Part shown: one piece after another, positions 1-12,458 of the stretch | Position numbering within the stretch: the stretch's first letter is position 1 | Layout: each line of letters starts with the position of its first letter | Source: Serilophus lunatus | Taxonomy: Eukaryota; Chordata; Aves; Passeriformes; Eurylaimidae | Assembly (NCBI GenBank): GCA_013399895.1 | Contig: VXBA01005479.1 | Span: 140,197-204,196 of the forward strand | DNA length: 64,000 bases | Reading direction: 5' to 3' | Program-made: the position numbers and the translations under genes | The notes under the pieces: generated by a model | The model's input: only the letters and a program-made list of their open reading frames with translations | Databases searched by the model: none | What the model was told of the DNA's origin: nothing

Positions 1-536
1 GGTATAAAGGTATGGAAAATCTACTTTAATATTTTCCACTGGTGGGTAGTCATCTTTTCTGCCATTTTCTTCTAACTAGAATTTGTCTAATTTGACTGTT
101 TTCACACTTACCAACTAAATTTCTATTTATATCTTTTTCTAGAGGTGTAAGCAACTTTCAGTGAAAGTTTTTTTTCTGTGAAGATGCTTAGATACTTACC
201 AATTTTCAGTCTCCCTGTGTACTCAAATAAAGCAATATAATCTCACTTGTATTTATTGTCCAGGTAGAAAAGATCCTTGTGCTTTAGAGTTTACATGTCA
301 TATATGCTTTTCTTTCGAACAAAGTAGAAACAGAGGTTTCATACAACTGAATTAATTTTTTAAAAAGAGTTCTACTGAAATACAGATATACTGACTCTAG
401 ACTAATACAGTAAACTACTGTAGGTGCAGAAAAATATTTCAGAAGATTTAGTTTGAAGAAATGAGGGCCTGTGTTTGCTCAAGGGAGTTTTCCCACATGA
501 GAGGGAGCATTTGAGTATGTGTGCGTGTGCGTGTGC

Positions 537-581
<45 letters not shown>

Positions 582-1459
582 TTTTGTTCTCCTGCATTCC
601 ACAGAGATTGCCTTCCTACTACAGGAAAAAGGTAAGTTCTGCATAATTTTCAGAAAATCCCCACAGCCAGGGGGCCAGGAGAAACAATAAAAGCCCCAAG
701 AAGAAGAAGGGTGTGTCTTTCCCCAGGTCTGATGGTTTTTAACATTGTTAGGTTTAATTTTCTTTGTTTCTACTGGTCTCGACTTTGGAAAAAAATTTTC
801 CTGCAATCCTTCCACTGCCTGGCATTTTTGGAGGTATCTGTGCATTATCTTTCTTCACAAATAGTCTTTGGTTTTTTTCAGCATTATCTCTGATATAGAT
901 GAAGTATCATGAGTTGCTGTTGTAGTATGGGCACCAATTTTCTAGCACTGACAGCCCCATGACATCAAACACACAAATTGTTCTGCTGTTGTGAAAATGT
1001 TGCTTGTTCCCAGCAATATTAGTTGTTTTGTGGTCCAGTCTCAATGTTTGCTATGAGACTACTTGTCTGAAATCTTTTCATGAGAACAGACTTGCAGCAT
1101 CAGGATCTTGGTTCTCCACTTGCCATTCCATAATTTCATAGCTGTAAGTGACAGATCTGAAATCCCTGATTATTTGCTATTTGACCCAGCTACACAAGCA
1201 GGGAATCTGCTGTAAACTGCTATACTTAAGAGCTGATATAACCATGGATATCTCTAAGAACTGTCCAGATGGACCCAGAAGTTGATTTTTCAATGACTGC
1301 TTCTAGATAGGAAAAGCAGTAGAAACATATAATTATTTCTAGATCATTTCAGGTTTTTAGTCCCATGTCCCATGATCATTTGAAAGGAATTAATATAAAT
1401 CAAACTTGAGATTTTAACAGAGTTTTTTTCCCAATGAAGTTCAATACACAAGAACTTAC
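1..1459 (-). other. COL15A1 intron (cut by window start)
   Basis: No further Gly-X-Y exon was found here on the minus strand. Apart from a TG microsatellite at about 519-578 and AT-rich unique sequence, I see nothing in it. Confidence 0.7.
519..578. repeat. (TG)n/(TGCG) microsatellite
   Basis: About 60 bp of alternating TG with TGCG variants at the left side, a potential Z-DNA former and likely length-polymorphic. Cys/Val and His/Thr repeat ORFs across it are artefacts. Confidence 0.95.
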
Positions 1460-1519
1460 ATTATATGCTTCACCTCGATCACCTTTCACTCCTCTGAGTC
1501 CATTCAGTCCTGGCCGGCC
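1460..1519 (-). CDS. COL15A1: COL15A1 exon, Gly-X-Y block, last exon in window
   Basis: 60 bp, residues 552-571, starting GRPGLNGLRGVKGDRGEA and ending Tyr-Asn, which opens the next interruption. Acceptor CTTGTTTCAG, donor AAT/gtaagt, phase 0. GRPGRPGLNGL across this junction is shared by the multiplexins XV and XVIII as I recall them. The gene continues below position 1. Confidence 0.92.
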
Positions 1520-1599
1520 CTGAAACAAGTAGAAATAGTTTAGTATGTGTCAGAAGCAAGCTCTTCTGTCTTTATTCCACTTGAGAGCATAATACATAC

Positions 1600-1653
1600 T
1601 GGACGTCCAGGGAAACCAAGTTCTCCTTTGGGTCCAGTAGGTCCTATTGGTCC
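1600..1653 (-). CDS. COL15A1: COL15A1 exon, 54-bp Gly-X-Y block
   Basis: Eighteen codons (residues 534-551): GPIGPTGPKGELGFPGRP, six perfect triplets, the classical 54-bp collagen unit. Acceptor TTTGTCTAG, donor CCA/gtatgt, phase 0. Confidence 0.93.
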
Positions 1654-4149
1654 CTAGACAAAAAAGAAAATGTGATTATGGCCCATATAATTGATATATA
1701 TTTGATTATGTAGAATAAAAGGCATAGTTTTATATCTGCATTAAAAATTCATATGTGACTGCCTGCAGAGAATGCACAGAATGTCCTCTCTGCTGAGCTC
1801 TCAGGAGCTCAGGACTGCATGTAACGGTCAGCTCTGATTTGGAAAAGTCTGCCTTTCTGAAATGAAGTCTGAATTCTCAGTCCCTTGTAGGGTGTGCAAT
1901 TCAGAACTGAGTCACCATGTAACAAAGAAAAATTAAATGCATCAGTCAGTAGAAAAAAGGAAGCCAGAGATCTATGCTTTGTGCATCTCCTTTTTTTTTT
2001 TTTCTTTGTTTTTCTAATTACTTTTGAGTCAGGTCCTAAGAGGAAATGTCTGTGGATTAACCTGAAGATTCATACAGTGCCAGGCTTCTACATGTCTCTT
2101 GCCAGCCTGGGTATGTGGATTCACTGGGCTGATAGGTGAAACAGAATAGCTCCTTCTTTATACAGGAGTGACTGACTCATCAGGCCTCACAAAGTAATAC
2201 AGTGACTGCCAAAAGGGAGGACAAGCAGGCTGCCTGGGAAAAGTGGTCCAGGACTATGGATGATCTATGATGGGGCATTTGCAAACATTCGGCTTCTAGG
2301 CAGTCAACAAGTGACCCACAAGAAGCAGTAAAACTGAGAATTTACAAACTTTCAGCTGCTGTCAACTTCCTGAAACTCATCAAAACCACAAGAGTCTAGA
2401 CAAGCTCTTTACGTTATGTTTCAGCCTTTCTGGTTTAATTTCCTTTTTTTCAGACTGGCAAAATGCTAAGAGATACTCCTTCTTGCATTGTTTGTTAAAT
2501 AATCTGTCTATAGATCTCACACAGATACCACTTATAGGTGACAGCAGATGTGTTTAATCCTTCATGCAACAGCATTTAATTGAAAAGGGATATGTGCATT
2601 CATGAAAAATGATGATGGGATAATTTGTCTTAGCATCAAGCTGAAATTCATGGATTGATTGTAGAAATTTTTATCCTGAGGACTGGATTAGACTTGAAAT
2701 TCATAAAAGGTTAACATGTGAACATATTGATTCCTAACATCCCCATTGTAACCAGAATTTAAAGCTCATTAATGTCAGCTGAAACTGTTTGATGTGGTAG
2801 GACCTTTATTAATCTCTTTTATTTCCCATTTGAAGGTAATTTCTGCGCATATGATCAAAGTTAATGACCATGTCTAAATCAGGAAAGAGACTGCTGGTGG
2901 ACTCTGGCAGATGTGAACTTCAACATTGTGCCCCTAAGCTTTCAGATGCTACCACATCCAATAATATAATTTGAAAAAAAAAAAAAAAAGAAATCCAAAA
3001 TGTTATGAGGCATTTTTCTATTTCACTCTTTGGTACTTGAGCCTTTAAAGAAAATGCAAATCTGAACCTCAATCATCAGTGAAGACTATTAGAAACAGAC
3101 TTTTAGTTTGCATAAAAAGAAGTGTCTTATCTCATGCTTTAACTGGGGCTTCAAATAAACACTAACAGTGTTGAGAGTTGACTATGCTGAGGCCATCTTT
3201 ATTATTTTCTCTGTCAAAGTGCCAGCCCAGTCCTGGCAGATGTTAGTGACTCCGCGAGACAGGAGCCAGCAATCACAGATAGAACTAAGTGAAAGGAGGA
3301 AGTGAGGAAGCCACAGGAGACTTTTACCAGAAAAGGAAATTTTGTTTGCAACAGCAGATTTGATTTGAGCAGACTGACACTGAGGTTCTTGCTCAGGGTT
3401 CTTCTTCAATAATGTGCAGCCATCTGATAGGGAACAGCATAATCTATCAGGTAAAAATTGTCATTTCTCTTGTGGCAGGAGGTTGGATTCAGTCTGTCTC
3501 TTTTGCTTTTGTTAATAATGGTACTGACCTCCTGACTATCCCTAGTTCTCATCTGCCAAACTTCTACTCCTCCGTGCTCCAAGATCCTATGGTCCTCTCT
3601 TCTGTTCAGCTGAAGTCTTGAAAAGGAGGTGAGCAATGAGTAGGGATTTGTTTTTAAATTCTGGAAACTTGTGTATGAGTTCATTTTAGTCTAACTGCAG
3701 AGAGGAAAAATCAGTTCCCAGTTACCTCAAAGCTGCTCTTGGGCCAGAATCTTTGTGCAAAGTGGAACAGAACTATTGTACTAAAACCTTTGTTGTTATG
3801 GCTCTGGGTCTCTGGCCCAGCAGCCTGAAGCGTGTGTATCTTTAATGCACAAGACTCATATTAAGTACAAGGGAATTGTTTTCTATGGAACAACAAAATA
3901 TATCATCCTACTAGCAGTGATGATCAAAATAGAGTTCAGCACTAAGAAAAGGAACTGACTGAGGAAAGCCTTGAGACAGGTTCTGTATGCCAAATTTTCC
4001 CGCAATGTAATCATTCTCAACAGTGGTGGCAAGAACTTCCTCCAAATGGCCTTGTCTGCATGCTGAACTGTATGACGCATCATGTGGCAGTACCAAAGGA
4101 GATGTAAACGCAAAGTTTGGGGCTGACAGAAAAAGGACATGTCCAGACC

Positions 4150-4409
4150 ATGCACAGCAATAGGACTGGAGGCAATGAAGACAAGCCAGAACATGAGAAA
4201 TTCCAAATAAATATAAGGAAAACCTTTTTTCACTCTGAAATTTGTCAAATACTGGAATGTTCTGCTCAGAGAGATTGTGGAATTTCTATCCTAAAAACCG
4301 TTGAAAACTCCACTTGGTAAGTCCCCCAGTTAAACAGACCTGCTTCAGGCAGTGATGTGGACTAGATGATCTCTGAAGTTCACTTCCACTCAAAATTATT
4401 CTGTGTCAA
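4150..4409 (+). mobile_element. CR1 LINE 3' fragment, old
   Basis: Resembles the CR1 3' portion: a 'gaggcaa' stretch, then 'cactggaa...ttctgctcagagag', 'tggactagatgatctc', and a terminal 'attctgtg'. Many differences from the usual CR1 sequence indicate an old copy. It lies opposite to COL15A1. Confidence 0.7.
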
Positions 4410-4952
4410 GGTGAAAGGATAGATTCATCTCACAGTCATACAAAGAAGATAAAAAGAAGTCTCTTTTTGATAAGTGAGGACAGAACCCTCACTGGGTATT
4501 TTGATACACAGCAATTAAAAAAGCAGTTACTCAGCACACTCAGCTAGCCCCTTTTAAAGACTACAGAAACTGAAAAATCGCCTACACACCTTGGTGTGCA
4601 GAAATGTCAACACCTACATTCGTTTAGGCGCAACAGCAACCAGTCTACATCAAAACCAGAAGCAAAGAAACACTCCATATCCCTGATCTTTGGAAGACTA
4701 GAGTAGAAGAAATTTGTTCCCTGAGTCTGGGCGACCATTCTTATTTTATGACTAATTTCTTGGGCTTTCAGACAACATTCTGTGTCCATCAAAAGTAACA
4801 GATCAAATACCTGAAAGAAGGCCTCTAAAATCTGATTTTGTTCCATGGTTTGACTCTACTGCCTGATATATAGCTTTCTCAGGATCCAAGGCAGTAGCAA
4901 ATTATTGGCATCAACAGAGATTGAGCTGATGCAGTTAGTTTTTTCAATATAA

Positions 4953-5330
4953 ATCATAGAAAGAGAGAATAATTTAGATGGAAAAGGACCTTAAGAGATC
5001 TTCTAGCACAACCTCTTGCTCAAAGTAAGACAAACTTATAAGTTTGTCTCATAAGGTGCTGCTCAGCACCTTGGTCCACAATCCACCTTCTCTCTGGGCA
5101 CTCATTTTGTGTTTAACCACTTTTACTATGAATTTTTTTCTTTATATGTAATTGAAACTTCTCTTGCTGAAACTTGTGATCTTTGTTACTTGTCTTTTTC
5201 CTGTGCATCTCTGAGAAGGACCTGACTTTGCTCTATAATTCCCTTTCAGGCTGCAGCAGGGAGCAATTAGAGCTCCTCTCAGTCTTTTATCTTCAAGGCT
5301 AAACAAATCCAGTTCACTCCGAGTCAGAAG
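4953..5330 (-). mobile_element. CR1 LINE 3' fragment, old, diverged
   Basis: Starts with the reverse complement of a CR1 end (atcatagaa..., 'ggaaaaggaccttaagagatc') and continues with degraded CR1-like text up to 'ggctaaacaaatccagttc'. It contains a 22-bp palindrome at 5028-5049. Confidence 0.62.
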
Positions 5331-5619
5331 TTATATAAGTTTCTAGCTCTGATGATATTTCACTGTCTGTTTAGATAGTAACAGGTACTTTTGTTCTATC
5401 ACAATTTAAACTCTGCATCGTCAGTAGTTTACAGCACCATGTATGTAACAACCACATTTTTTTCTGAAGGGCATTGATCATCCTAAAGGAGGAATACTCC
5501 ATATCATCCCTACTCAGAAGGAATGAAAAGCTAAACCAAACTACCTTTACATTTACTAATATCTGTAAAATCAAAAATGTTTTTAAAAAGAGCACCACCC
5601 ATCTTTGGAATTATCTCAC

Positions 5620-5655
5620 CATTGGTCCCACTGGTCCCACCACTCCAGCTTCACC
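5620..5655 (-). CDS. COL15A1: COL15A1 exon, 36-bp Gly-X-Y block
   Basis: Twelve codons (residues 522-533): GEAGVVGPVGPM. Acceptor CTCAACAG, donor ATG/gtgaga, phase 0. It is separated from the previous exon by a 119-bp intron. Confidence 0.91.
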
Positions 5656-5774
5656 CTGTTGAGGACAGACACACAGAGAGCAATCATAAGGAGAATTCCT
5701 TCAATGTCTAGCAGACATGGCTGGTAACAAGGCCACCAAATGTTCTGGAGGAACACAGCCCAATATTAGCTCAC

Positions 5775-5852
5775 CTTCTCTCCTTTTCTTCCGATTAATT
5801 CAGTTAAAGATCCATTAGCAGCAATGATAGCTCCTGGTTCTCCCTTTTCACC
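5775..5852 (-). CDS. COL15A1: COL15A1 exon, collagen block with a hydrophobic interruption
   Basis: 78 bp, residues 496-521, phase 0. Starts GEKGEPGAIIAANGSLTELI, then returns to GRKGEK. The interruption contains one NGS sequon. GEKGEPGAI followed by a dozen non-collagenous residues and G(R/K)KGE is conserved with mammalian type XV as I recall it. Acceptor AATTGCAG, donor AAG/gtgagc. Confidence 0.92.
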
Positions 5853-7862
5853 CTGCAATTATCAAAGTAATTACTGTTTACAAAACAGTTCTCAGTGAAT
5901 CAGAAGTTGAAGCAGCATCACTGCTGTTTGAATCATGGCAGATTAGTCATGCTGTGGTATTAAACATAAAGTGCCATCAGTGTGAGTAGGGTGAGGCCTG
6001 ATTCTGGGGGAATAAAGGGACGATCTTTCTTAAAACGTAATAAAGTACATTCAAAATATCTCCCTGAAATAAATAAGTACTTATTTTTAAAAAAAAGATT
6101 TCGAATTACTCTCCACAGAGTAACTACATGAAACATGCTGTGTTCACAAAAGATATCTGCCAAAGGCAGACAGGCTATTGGTGTATTCTTGCGTACCATC
6201 CATTTAGATAATGGTCGGCAAATCCTGCTGGAAATGTAAAGTCTTGGTAGAACAGCAAATGTCCTGATTTTACTATCAGGAAAGCATGAATCATTCCCTC
6301 TGTAGGCCTGGCATGATGCAGTCTCACCAGCTTTGATGAAGGCAAATTCTCAGCCTTCAAATTTTGACCTTCTACATTCCATTTCCACAATCATGAATTA
6401 TCCCTTCTCAGTCCTAGCACATGGTTCTCACTCTGGATATTTGAGCTGTAACTTTCCTCTTCCTAACTCAGGCAGCTTTGTGCAACATCTTTGCCAAGAT
6501 CTCATGGAGGAAATCTGGCTTGAAACTACCAATTACATTGATGATTAAAATCACAGTCCAGGTTATAGCCCGAAAACTGAACTGTAAGTGGTGTAACTTA
6601 GTTCCTCTCAGAGATTCTTAAATTTTCAGAATCTTTGAAATCTCGCTGAAGATACTTCGGGTATTTTGGAGTTGCCCTGAGGCTTGTTTGGCTTCATTGA
6701 CTTTGTCTTCCATTAGATTTTGTGGACCTGAAGTTGAATTTCATGATCCTTAAAGTAAATTCTCCTAGGTGTCTGTATAGCTTCATTGTAGCTCCCTACT
6801 TCATCAGTCTTGAGCATTAACCTCATCTTCACATCTCAGAAACCGCCTCAGACTCGTCACTATGTCTTTGGTACATATAAAATATAATGGCTTTGAAGTT
6901 TTGAGTTCTTACCAGTGTAGACATCAGAAGCCAAAAAAAAAGCCACCAACTAAAAAATCCCCCACAACCCAAACCAAAAACCACCTAATTGTTTTAAAGT
7001 TGAGTTTGATAATTTTATACACTCCGTAAAAGAACAACAAAACCTTATGACAAAAGAGGACTGGTATTTGTGGCCTGAGATATTTCCTTCTAAGCAATGA
7101 GGATGCTGTTCATCTACAATCCCATTTCAAACCACATGCAACCATTTCAAAGTCTTCATATTACTTGTGAGAATGTGAGGTCAACTACTTCTAAGCGGAA
7201 TACTTCTAAGAGTAAGCAGAAATTATATTTGTTTTTCCTTTTGTTATCCCCAAGGTATTAGATGTTCCTCTCTCCTGCTTCGTCCAGGTGGATGAGAAGG
7301 AGAAGAAAACCAGAACAGCTGCAATATTTACAAAGTAGCAGAGTTAGTCTTTAGCAGTCTCTTAGGAGTGCTATAAAACAGACGTTTTTTGTGAAGAAAA
7401 AAGAGAAAGGATGTTAAGAAGAGAGATCACTAAGTCTTATATTTTTTTTTGGAAATTGAAAGCTGCAATCTTCATTCTGTAGGCAAAGTCCTTTTTAACA
7501 AATGAGGAAGAAATCAATTTTTTAATTTTTTATTTGGCCTTTTGGATAGGGTCTCAGGGTGTTAGCACAGTAATCAGCTGTCAAGAAGAGGTCACTTCAT
7601 GTTTAATGTTGATGCAGACTTAACTGAAAAGTGTCTACTGCAGTACAGAATTTCAACACTGGGGCAGGAACATTAGCTCTTGGTGTGATTATAATAAGGG
7701 ATGTTGTTTAGCAGTCTCAGTTTCCACCTAGTAAATTTTTCACATGAACTTATTAACACTGAAATCCCTAGTACAATAAGAATTATTGAACTTTCAGTGT
7801 CACTAAGTACGTGTCATCTAACATTTCCCAGCATGTTCTTTTCCCTATGCATTTTCCCATAC
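5853..7862 (-). other. COL15A1 intron, about 2 kb
   Basis: Unique AT-rich sequence. No recognisable repeat, RNA gene or exon; the small ORFs on both strands look like chance. Confidence 0.65.
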
Positions 7863-7925
7863 CTGTTGTCCTTTGGGTCCCTGTGATCCAGGCAAACCAG
7901 TATCACCTTTTGGTCCCCGAGGGCC
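7863..7925 (-). CDS. COL15A1: COL15A1 exon, Gly-X-Y block
   Basis: 63 bp, residues 475-495, seven perfect triplets: GPRGPKGDTGLPGSQGPK then GQQ. Acceptor TTTGCCTAG, donor CAG/gtatgg, phase 0. GPRGPKGDTGLPG matches type XV as I recall it. Confidence 0.93.
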
Positions 7926-10366
7926 CTAGGCAAAAACAAGCACATAAATCCATAGTGATATCTATGAAGAATGTGGGGCTAGGCCATTTTACTTAATGTA
8001 ATTTTAACTAACGGGTAAACTTTAACTTAAATCACTCTGGTTGGAATCTAAGAACTCCTACAGGACTAAATTGCCCTCTGAATAAAATTATTTCCTAAAC
8101 CAGATGTCACATAGGGAGAACCTGTTAGAAAGAAAAAAAAGAAAAATCCCTGATGTTTATCACAGTGTAGATGATACACACATTCACAAAGGGAAACATG
8201 CAAACATTATGCAAACATTAATAACAGTGGAAACTCAACCTAAAATTCTCTGTCTCCTGCCTACTGTATTATCTCTACCTCCATGATCATTCTGCCAGAC
8301 TGATTTTCAACAGAATTTCTGAAGGTATATTTTTAACAGTATGTAAAAAAAAAAATTTATTTGAAATAGGGGCTATCTATTTGAAAACCAGATAGTTTCT
8401 TTATCTGTTATGGGGTGAAAGCCTTCCATTCAGATTAAATTGTGCTTTACAATCTTCCATTAGAAGTACATTCAGAAGCTTTTTTTTACGCACCAACAAC
8501 TGAACTCAAGTCTACATGATGGTACTTTCATGTCTACAGAAATTCTGTAAATGATAGAGATGCCAAGAATTCATTACACCACTTTCTAAATGTTATCAGC
8601 TTTTTTTCAAATAAAAAGTGTTTTTAGGGAGTTTTTTTCCTCTCTTTTTGGTTTTCTATGCAGTCCACAATTTCCAGGACTCTCAATAAACAGCCTTATG
8701 TAGAATTCCGGGCAATTTGACAGCATTTTGTTAACATTTTTTGTCAGCTTTGTCAATTTTTTTCTTAGTTATTCTCACGCAATAGAAGGCTCCTGAGACA
8801 ATATTCATGCTCTGAACTGTAAAACAATCATAAAAAGGGAAAATAATTACATCACTTTACACAGAATATGAATACAATACTATGAAAAGTACCATCTGAA
8901 GTTACAAGCCAGATAATCACAGAATCATAGAATATGCTGAGTTGGAAGGGACCCACAAGGATCATTGAAGTCCAACTCCTGGCTCTGCAAAGGACACCCC
9001 AAGAATCCTTCCGTGTGTCAGAGAGTATTGGCCAAACACTTCTTCAACTCTGTCAGGCTTGGTGTTGTGACCACTTCCCTGGGCAGCCTGTTCATAGGCC
9101 CAACCATCCTCTGGGTGAAAAACTTTTTACTAATATCCAACCTAGACCTCTCCTGATACAGTTTCCTGCTATTCCTTTAGGTCCTGTTGCTTGTCACCCC
9201 AGAGAAGAGCTCGGCATCTGTCCCTCCACTTTCCATCATGTGGAAGTTGTAGACTGCAATGAGGCTTCCCCTCAATGTCCTCTTCTCCTGGCTGAACAGA
9301 CCAAGTGACCTCAGCTGCTCCTCACATGGCTTCCCCTCAAGGCCCTTCACCATCTTCATTGCCCTCCTTTGGACACTCTCTAATAGCTTAATATCTTGCT
9401 TATATTGTGATGCCCCAAACTGCCACAATATTCAAGGTGAGGCCACACCAGTGCAGAGCAGAGCGGGACAATCCCCTCATTGACCAGCTGCTGATGCTTC
9501 GCCTGATGCCCCCCAGGACACGGTTGTCCCTCCTGGCTGCCGCAGCACTGCTGAGTCATATTCAGCTTGCTGTCAGCCAGGACCCCCAGGTCCCTTTCCA
9601 TGGCACTGCTTTCCATCATCTCATTCCCCAATCTGTATGTACATTCAGAGTTGCCCCATTCCAGGTGCAGAATCCAGCACTTTTCCTGGTTGAATTGTCA
9701 AGGTTCCTCTGCAGGGCCCCCTTGTCCTCTTGGGAGTCAACAGCTCCTCCCAATTTTGTATCATCTGCAAACTTATTTAGTATCCCTTCCAGTCCTGCAT
9801 CCAAGTCCTTTATTAAGGTATTTTTGGATGTTTGTATGATGTGGCAGTCTGAGCACAATATGTAGGTAGCATGGGTTAAGGCACCTTTTCATACCATGGT
9901 TGTGCAATGCTTACATAGTAGGCCTGGTACTTTATTATAAAAAATCATACCTGTTTCCTAAAACATAAAATAAAAAGGGTACTTCTTGTAGGGTTTAACT
10001 GTATTCTGAAGTGACCAAAAAAAAAAAAAGCCTAATGAATAACACAATTACATATCCTTATGAAAGTAATATTTAGAAGCATGTTTGTTCAATTTGTTTC
10101 TCCTATATGGCACAGGTCTTTCCCTAAGTAGCAATTTTTCATGAATTACCTCTCTGCTTAAACTGCAGAACTGACACTGAGGTAACCATATCAGAGTACA
10201 CTTCATTTCCAACAGTAAATTTCTACCATAGCTGGCAATTCCATAAAGACCTGCAGTCCCCCATACAGTAAGTTACTAGACATTGTACCAAATTATGTCC
10301 AATAGAAATTTTTCAAAATACTAAAATAAATTGAAAAATCTTAAATCCAAGAAACTTAATACTTAC
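7926..10366 (-). other. COL15A1 intron, about 2.4 kb
   Basis: The centre is a CR1 copy (8916-9820); the flanks are unique AT-rich sequence. Confidence 0.75.
8916..9820 (-). mobile_element. CR1 LINE, 3' part with degraded reverse transcriptase end
   Basis: The minus-strand reading gives recognisable CR1 ORF2 C-terminal pieces in broken frames: NKFADDTKLGGAVDS, ERDLGVLADSKLNM, LEYCGSLGHHN, QRRAMKMVKGLE. The element ends at the left with the CR1 tail (atcacagaatcatagaat). Several frameshifts make it inactive. Overlapping plus-strand ORFs of up to 152 codons are antisense shadows. Confidence 0.92.
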
Positions 10367-10402
10367 AGGAAATCCTGGCAGACCTGGTTTGCCATCTAGC
10401 CC
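10367..10402 (-). CDS. COL15A1: COL15A1 exon, 36-bp Gly-X-Y block
   Basis: Twelve codons (residues 463-474): GLDGKPGLPGFP. Acceptor GATTTTGCAG, donor CCT/gtaagt, phase 0. Confidence 0.92.
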
Positions 10403-12392
10403 CTGCAAAATCAAAAAGTCCACACCCTTACAAACATGTATTATATACTTGTAAAACAGAATATGCATTTTTCATATATTGTATGATTTGTGAATATTAA
10501 CTCATCTGCAACTGAATTAAGAACTTAATTCAATGAATGGTAAAGTTGTGAATGCTCCACAATGCCCTATACTTCTAACTTAGCATTTATTTTCAAAGAC
10601 TGAAGAGACAGAGATCCATGGAAGGCTGAAAAAAGGTGACAGTTTCCACATATGAAAGGCATGCATCCATAATTCATTCTCTTTTGAATCTTTTCCAGAT
10701 GCCAGCACAGAGACCACAATAGCCTGCCCATTTTTGCCATTTTGCTCCTGGATGTCTGTGGATAGAAAATAGAGTGTGTAGTAGGCTGTGAATAGAAACA
10801 TGGATTGGGATTTGTACTGGGCATATTTAAGGTTGCCCTGCTGTGATAACTGCAGAGACACACTTTAGTTCTAGTTCAGATCTAGATCTAGAATAGTGGA
10901 ATGTCTATTACCATCCCCCACTATTGAGACTGCATTTCTTTCTGGAATGGGGCGAGCTCAGAGACTGAAGTTCAAACCTTTGCCATTGCAACTGTGCTTC
11001 GAGCTACAGGACCTGCTTCTTTTTGGTGGGAATGTGATTCTAACAGCTATTAAAAACCAATGCATTTCTGCTGGGTTCATGAGCCCACTCATCTATGCTA
11101 TTCTGGGAACCTGCCATCTAAGGTTTAAATGGCAACTACTTGCATTAACAGAGCTTACATAAGAGAGCCCATACAATCCCGGCATCCTGTTATGTCCAGG
11201 AATTGGGAGAATCAAGTCTTTAGGAAACACATCAAAAATACTTTTCCATGAAAACTATTTTAACACAGGCACAGCTGGATGCAGCCACAATATCATGAAA
11301 TTGTCCTATCATGTAAAAAATGGGAATGAGCCACGCTAAACTGGCACATAAAGGTTACAATTTCTTGTTGTTGCAGCTAATGCCCTTCTTCCCAGTTCAA
11401 TGACAGATTTAGTAAATATTTGTCTTGGGATACGTGTATTAAAAAGATAGAAGCTTTTTTCAAACTTTGACTATGTAGAGTGAAATTCTGCTGTTGGCTA
11501 TGTATGTTCTGACTTTTCTTGTTTCAACAGGGATTGAATGTGAGAGAGACAACTATGCTCATTAAAAAGAAAAAAGATAAAATAGGATACACAAACAACA
11601 GTCCACAAATACTCATAAACAAGTAAAAAGATAAAATACACGAACAACAGTTCACAAATGAAAATAGCTGTGAAGTAAGTTGCTTAATTTGTGGGCGGTT
11701 AAGATTTTGCAAAGTGCAACGTGTTATATATTCTTTCAGGTGAGTTTGAATAGACTCCACAGCTTGGAAAAGGTGGATTTCTTTTCGGATCCAGTCCTAG
11801 GAACCTGAAATCATTACCAAGAAGTATTCAGAATTTCAAATATTTGACTGAACTATTTTGCATCTAGCTGCAAAACAGAACCTGAATTTCATATCTGTTG
11901 TTCTCTCACAAAATTCCCAGTTTTTCATCCACGGCTATAATTGCCATGAGACTAAACTCACAGGAGTGAGTGTAGAGGAGTGTATAGCCTAACTCATACC
12001 CTAACATTTCTAGTTGCAGTCTCAGGCAGAGTTGTGCAAAATATTTTTTATTCCAGTGTTTTATCACTTGAAAATCAAGAAGGGAAAAAAAGAGGAAGAA
12101 GTGCTATGTAAATCTTAGTCCCTATTTTTGCAACAGTTCTACATTTCTGTAATTCTATACATATAGTTAAAAATCGGAGATAAGCTAATTTCTTTATTTC
12201 ATACAAATGTGTAGAAGTTTGGTTTTTTTCATGAAGAACTCAGTTCTGCCCTAAAGTACTTCTATACAGTTTAGTGCTGAAGTTAGCAGGAACACAATCT
12301 AAAGCACAGGAAACTCATCTTTAGTTGATACTTAAAAGGAGACACTGAAGATAAAGCGAATCTGAAGATTTAATAAAGAAGCATGTACTCAC
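10403..12392 (-). other. COL15A1 intron, about 2 kb
   Basis: Unique sequence; no repeat family or exon recognised. The minus-strand ORFs near 10567-10863 have no resemblance I can name. Confidence 0.6.
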
Positions 12393-12458
12393 TGGAGGCC
12401 CAAGCAGTCCTTTAATTTCAGTAAAATTAAAAATTCCATCTGTATCATTGAGTAGCAA
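12393..12458 (-). CDS. COL15A1: COL15A1 exon, non-collagenous interruption with two N-glycosylation sequons
   Basis: 66 bp, residues 441-462. Starts LLLNDTDGIFNFTEIKGLLG and ends PP. NDT and NFT are N-glycosylation sequons. The mammalian type XV interruption at the same place, as I recall it, also has two sequons and then enters a GPPG-D-G-PGLPGFP block, which is the best orthology landmark here. Acceptor TTTTTTTAG, donor CCA/gtgagt, phase 0. The preceding intron is the longest complete intron in the gene part seen (about 5.9 kb). Confidence 0.9.

Larger units (their letters stand above)
1654..5619 (-). other. COL15A1 intron, about 4 kb
   Basis: Contains two old CR1 copies (4150-4409 and 4953-5330) and a poly-A run near 2974. 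The rest is unique AT-rich sequence with only chance ORFs. Confidence 0.75.

Noticed and set aside
402..845. 147-codon minus-strand ORF containing His/Thr repeats.
   Set aside because: The repeat part is the TG microsatellite; there is no collagen pattern or consistent splice site.
9407..9865. 152-codon plus-strand ORF.
   Set aside because: It is the antisense shadow of a CR1 copy whose sense strand is minus.
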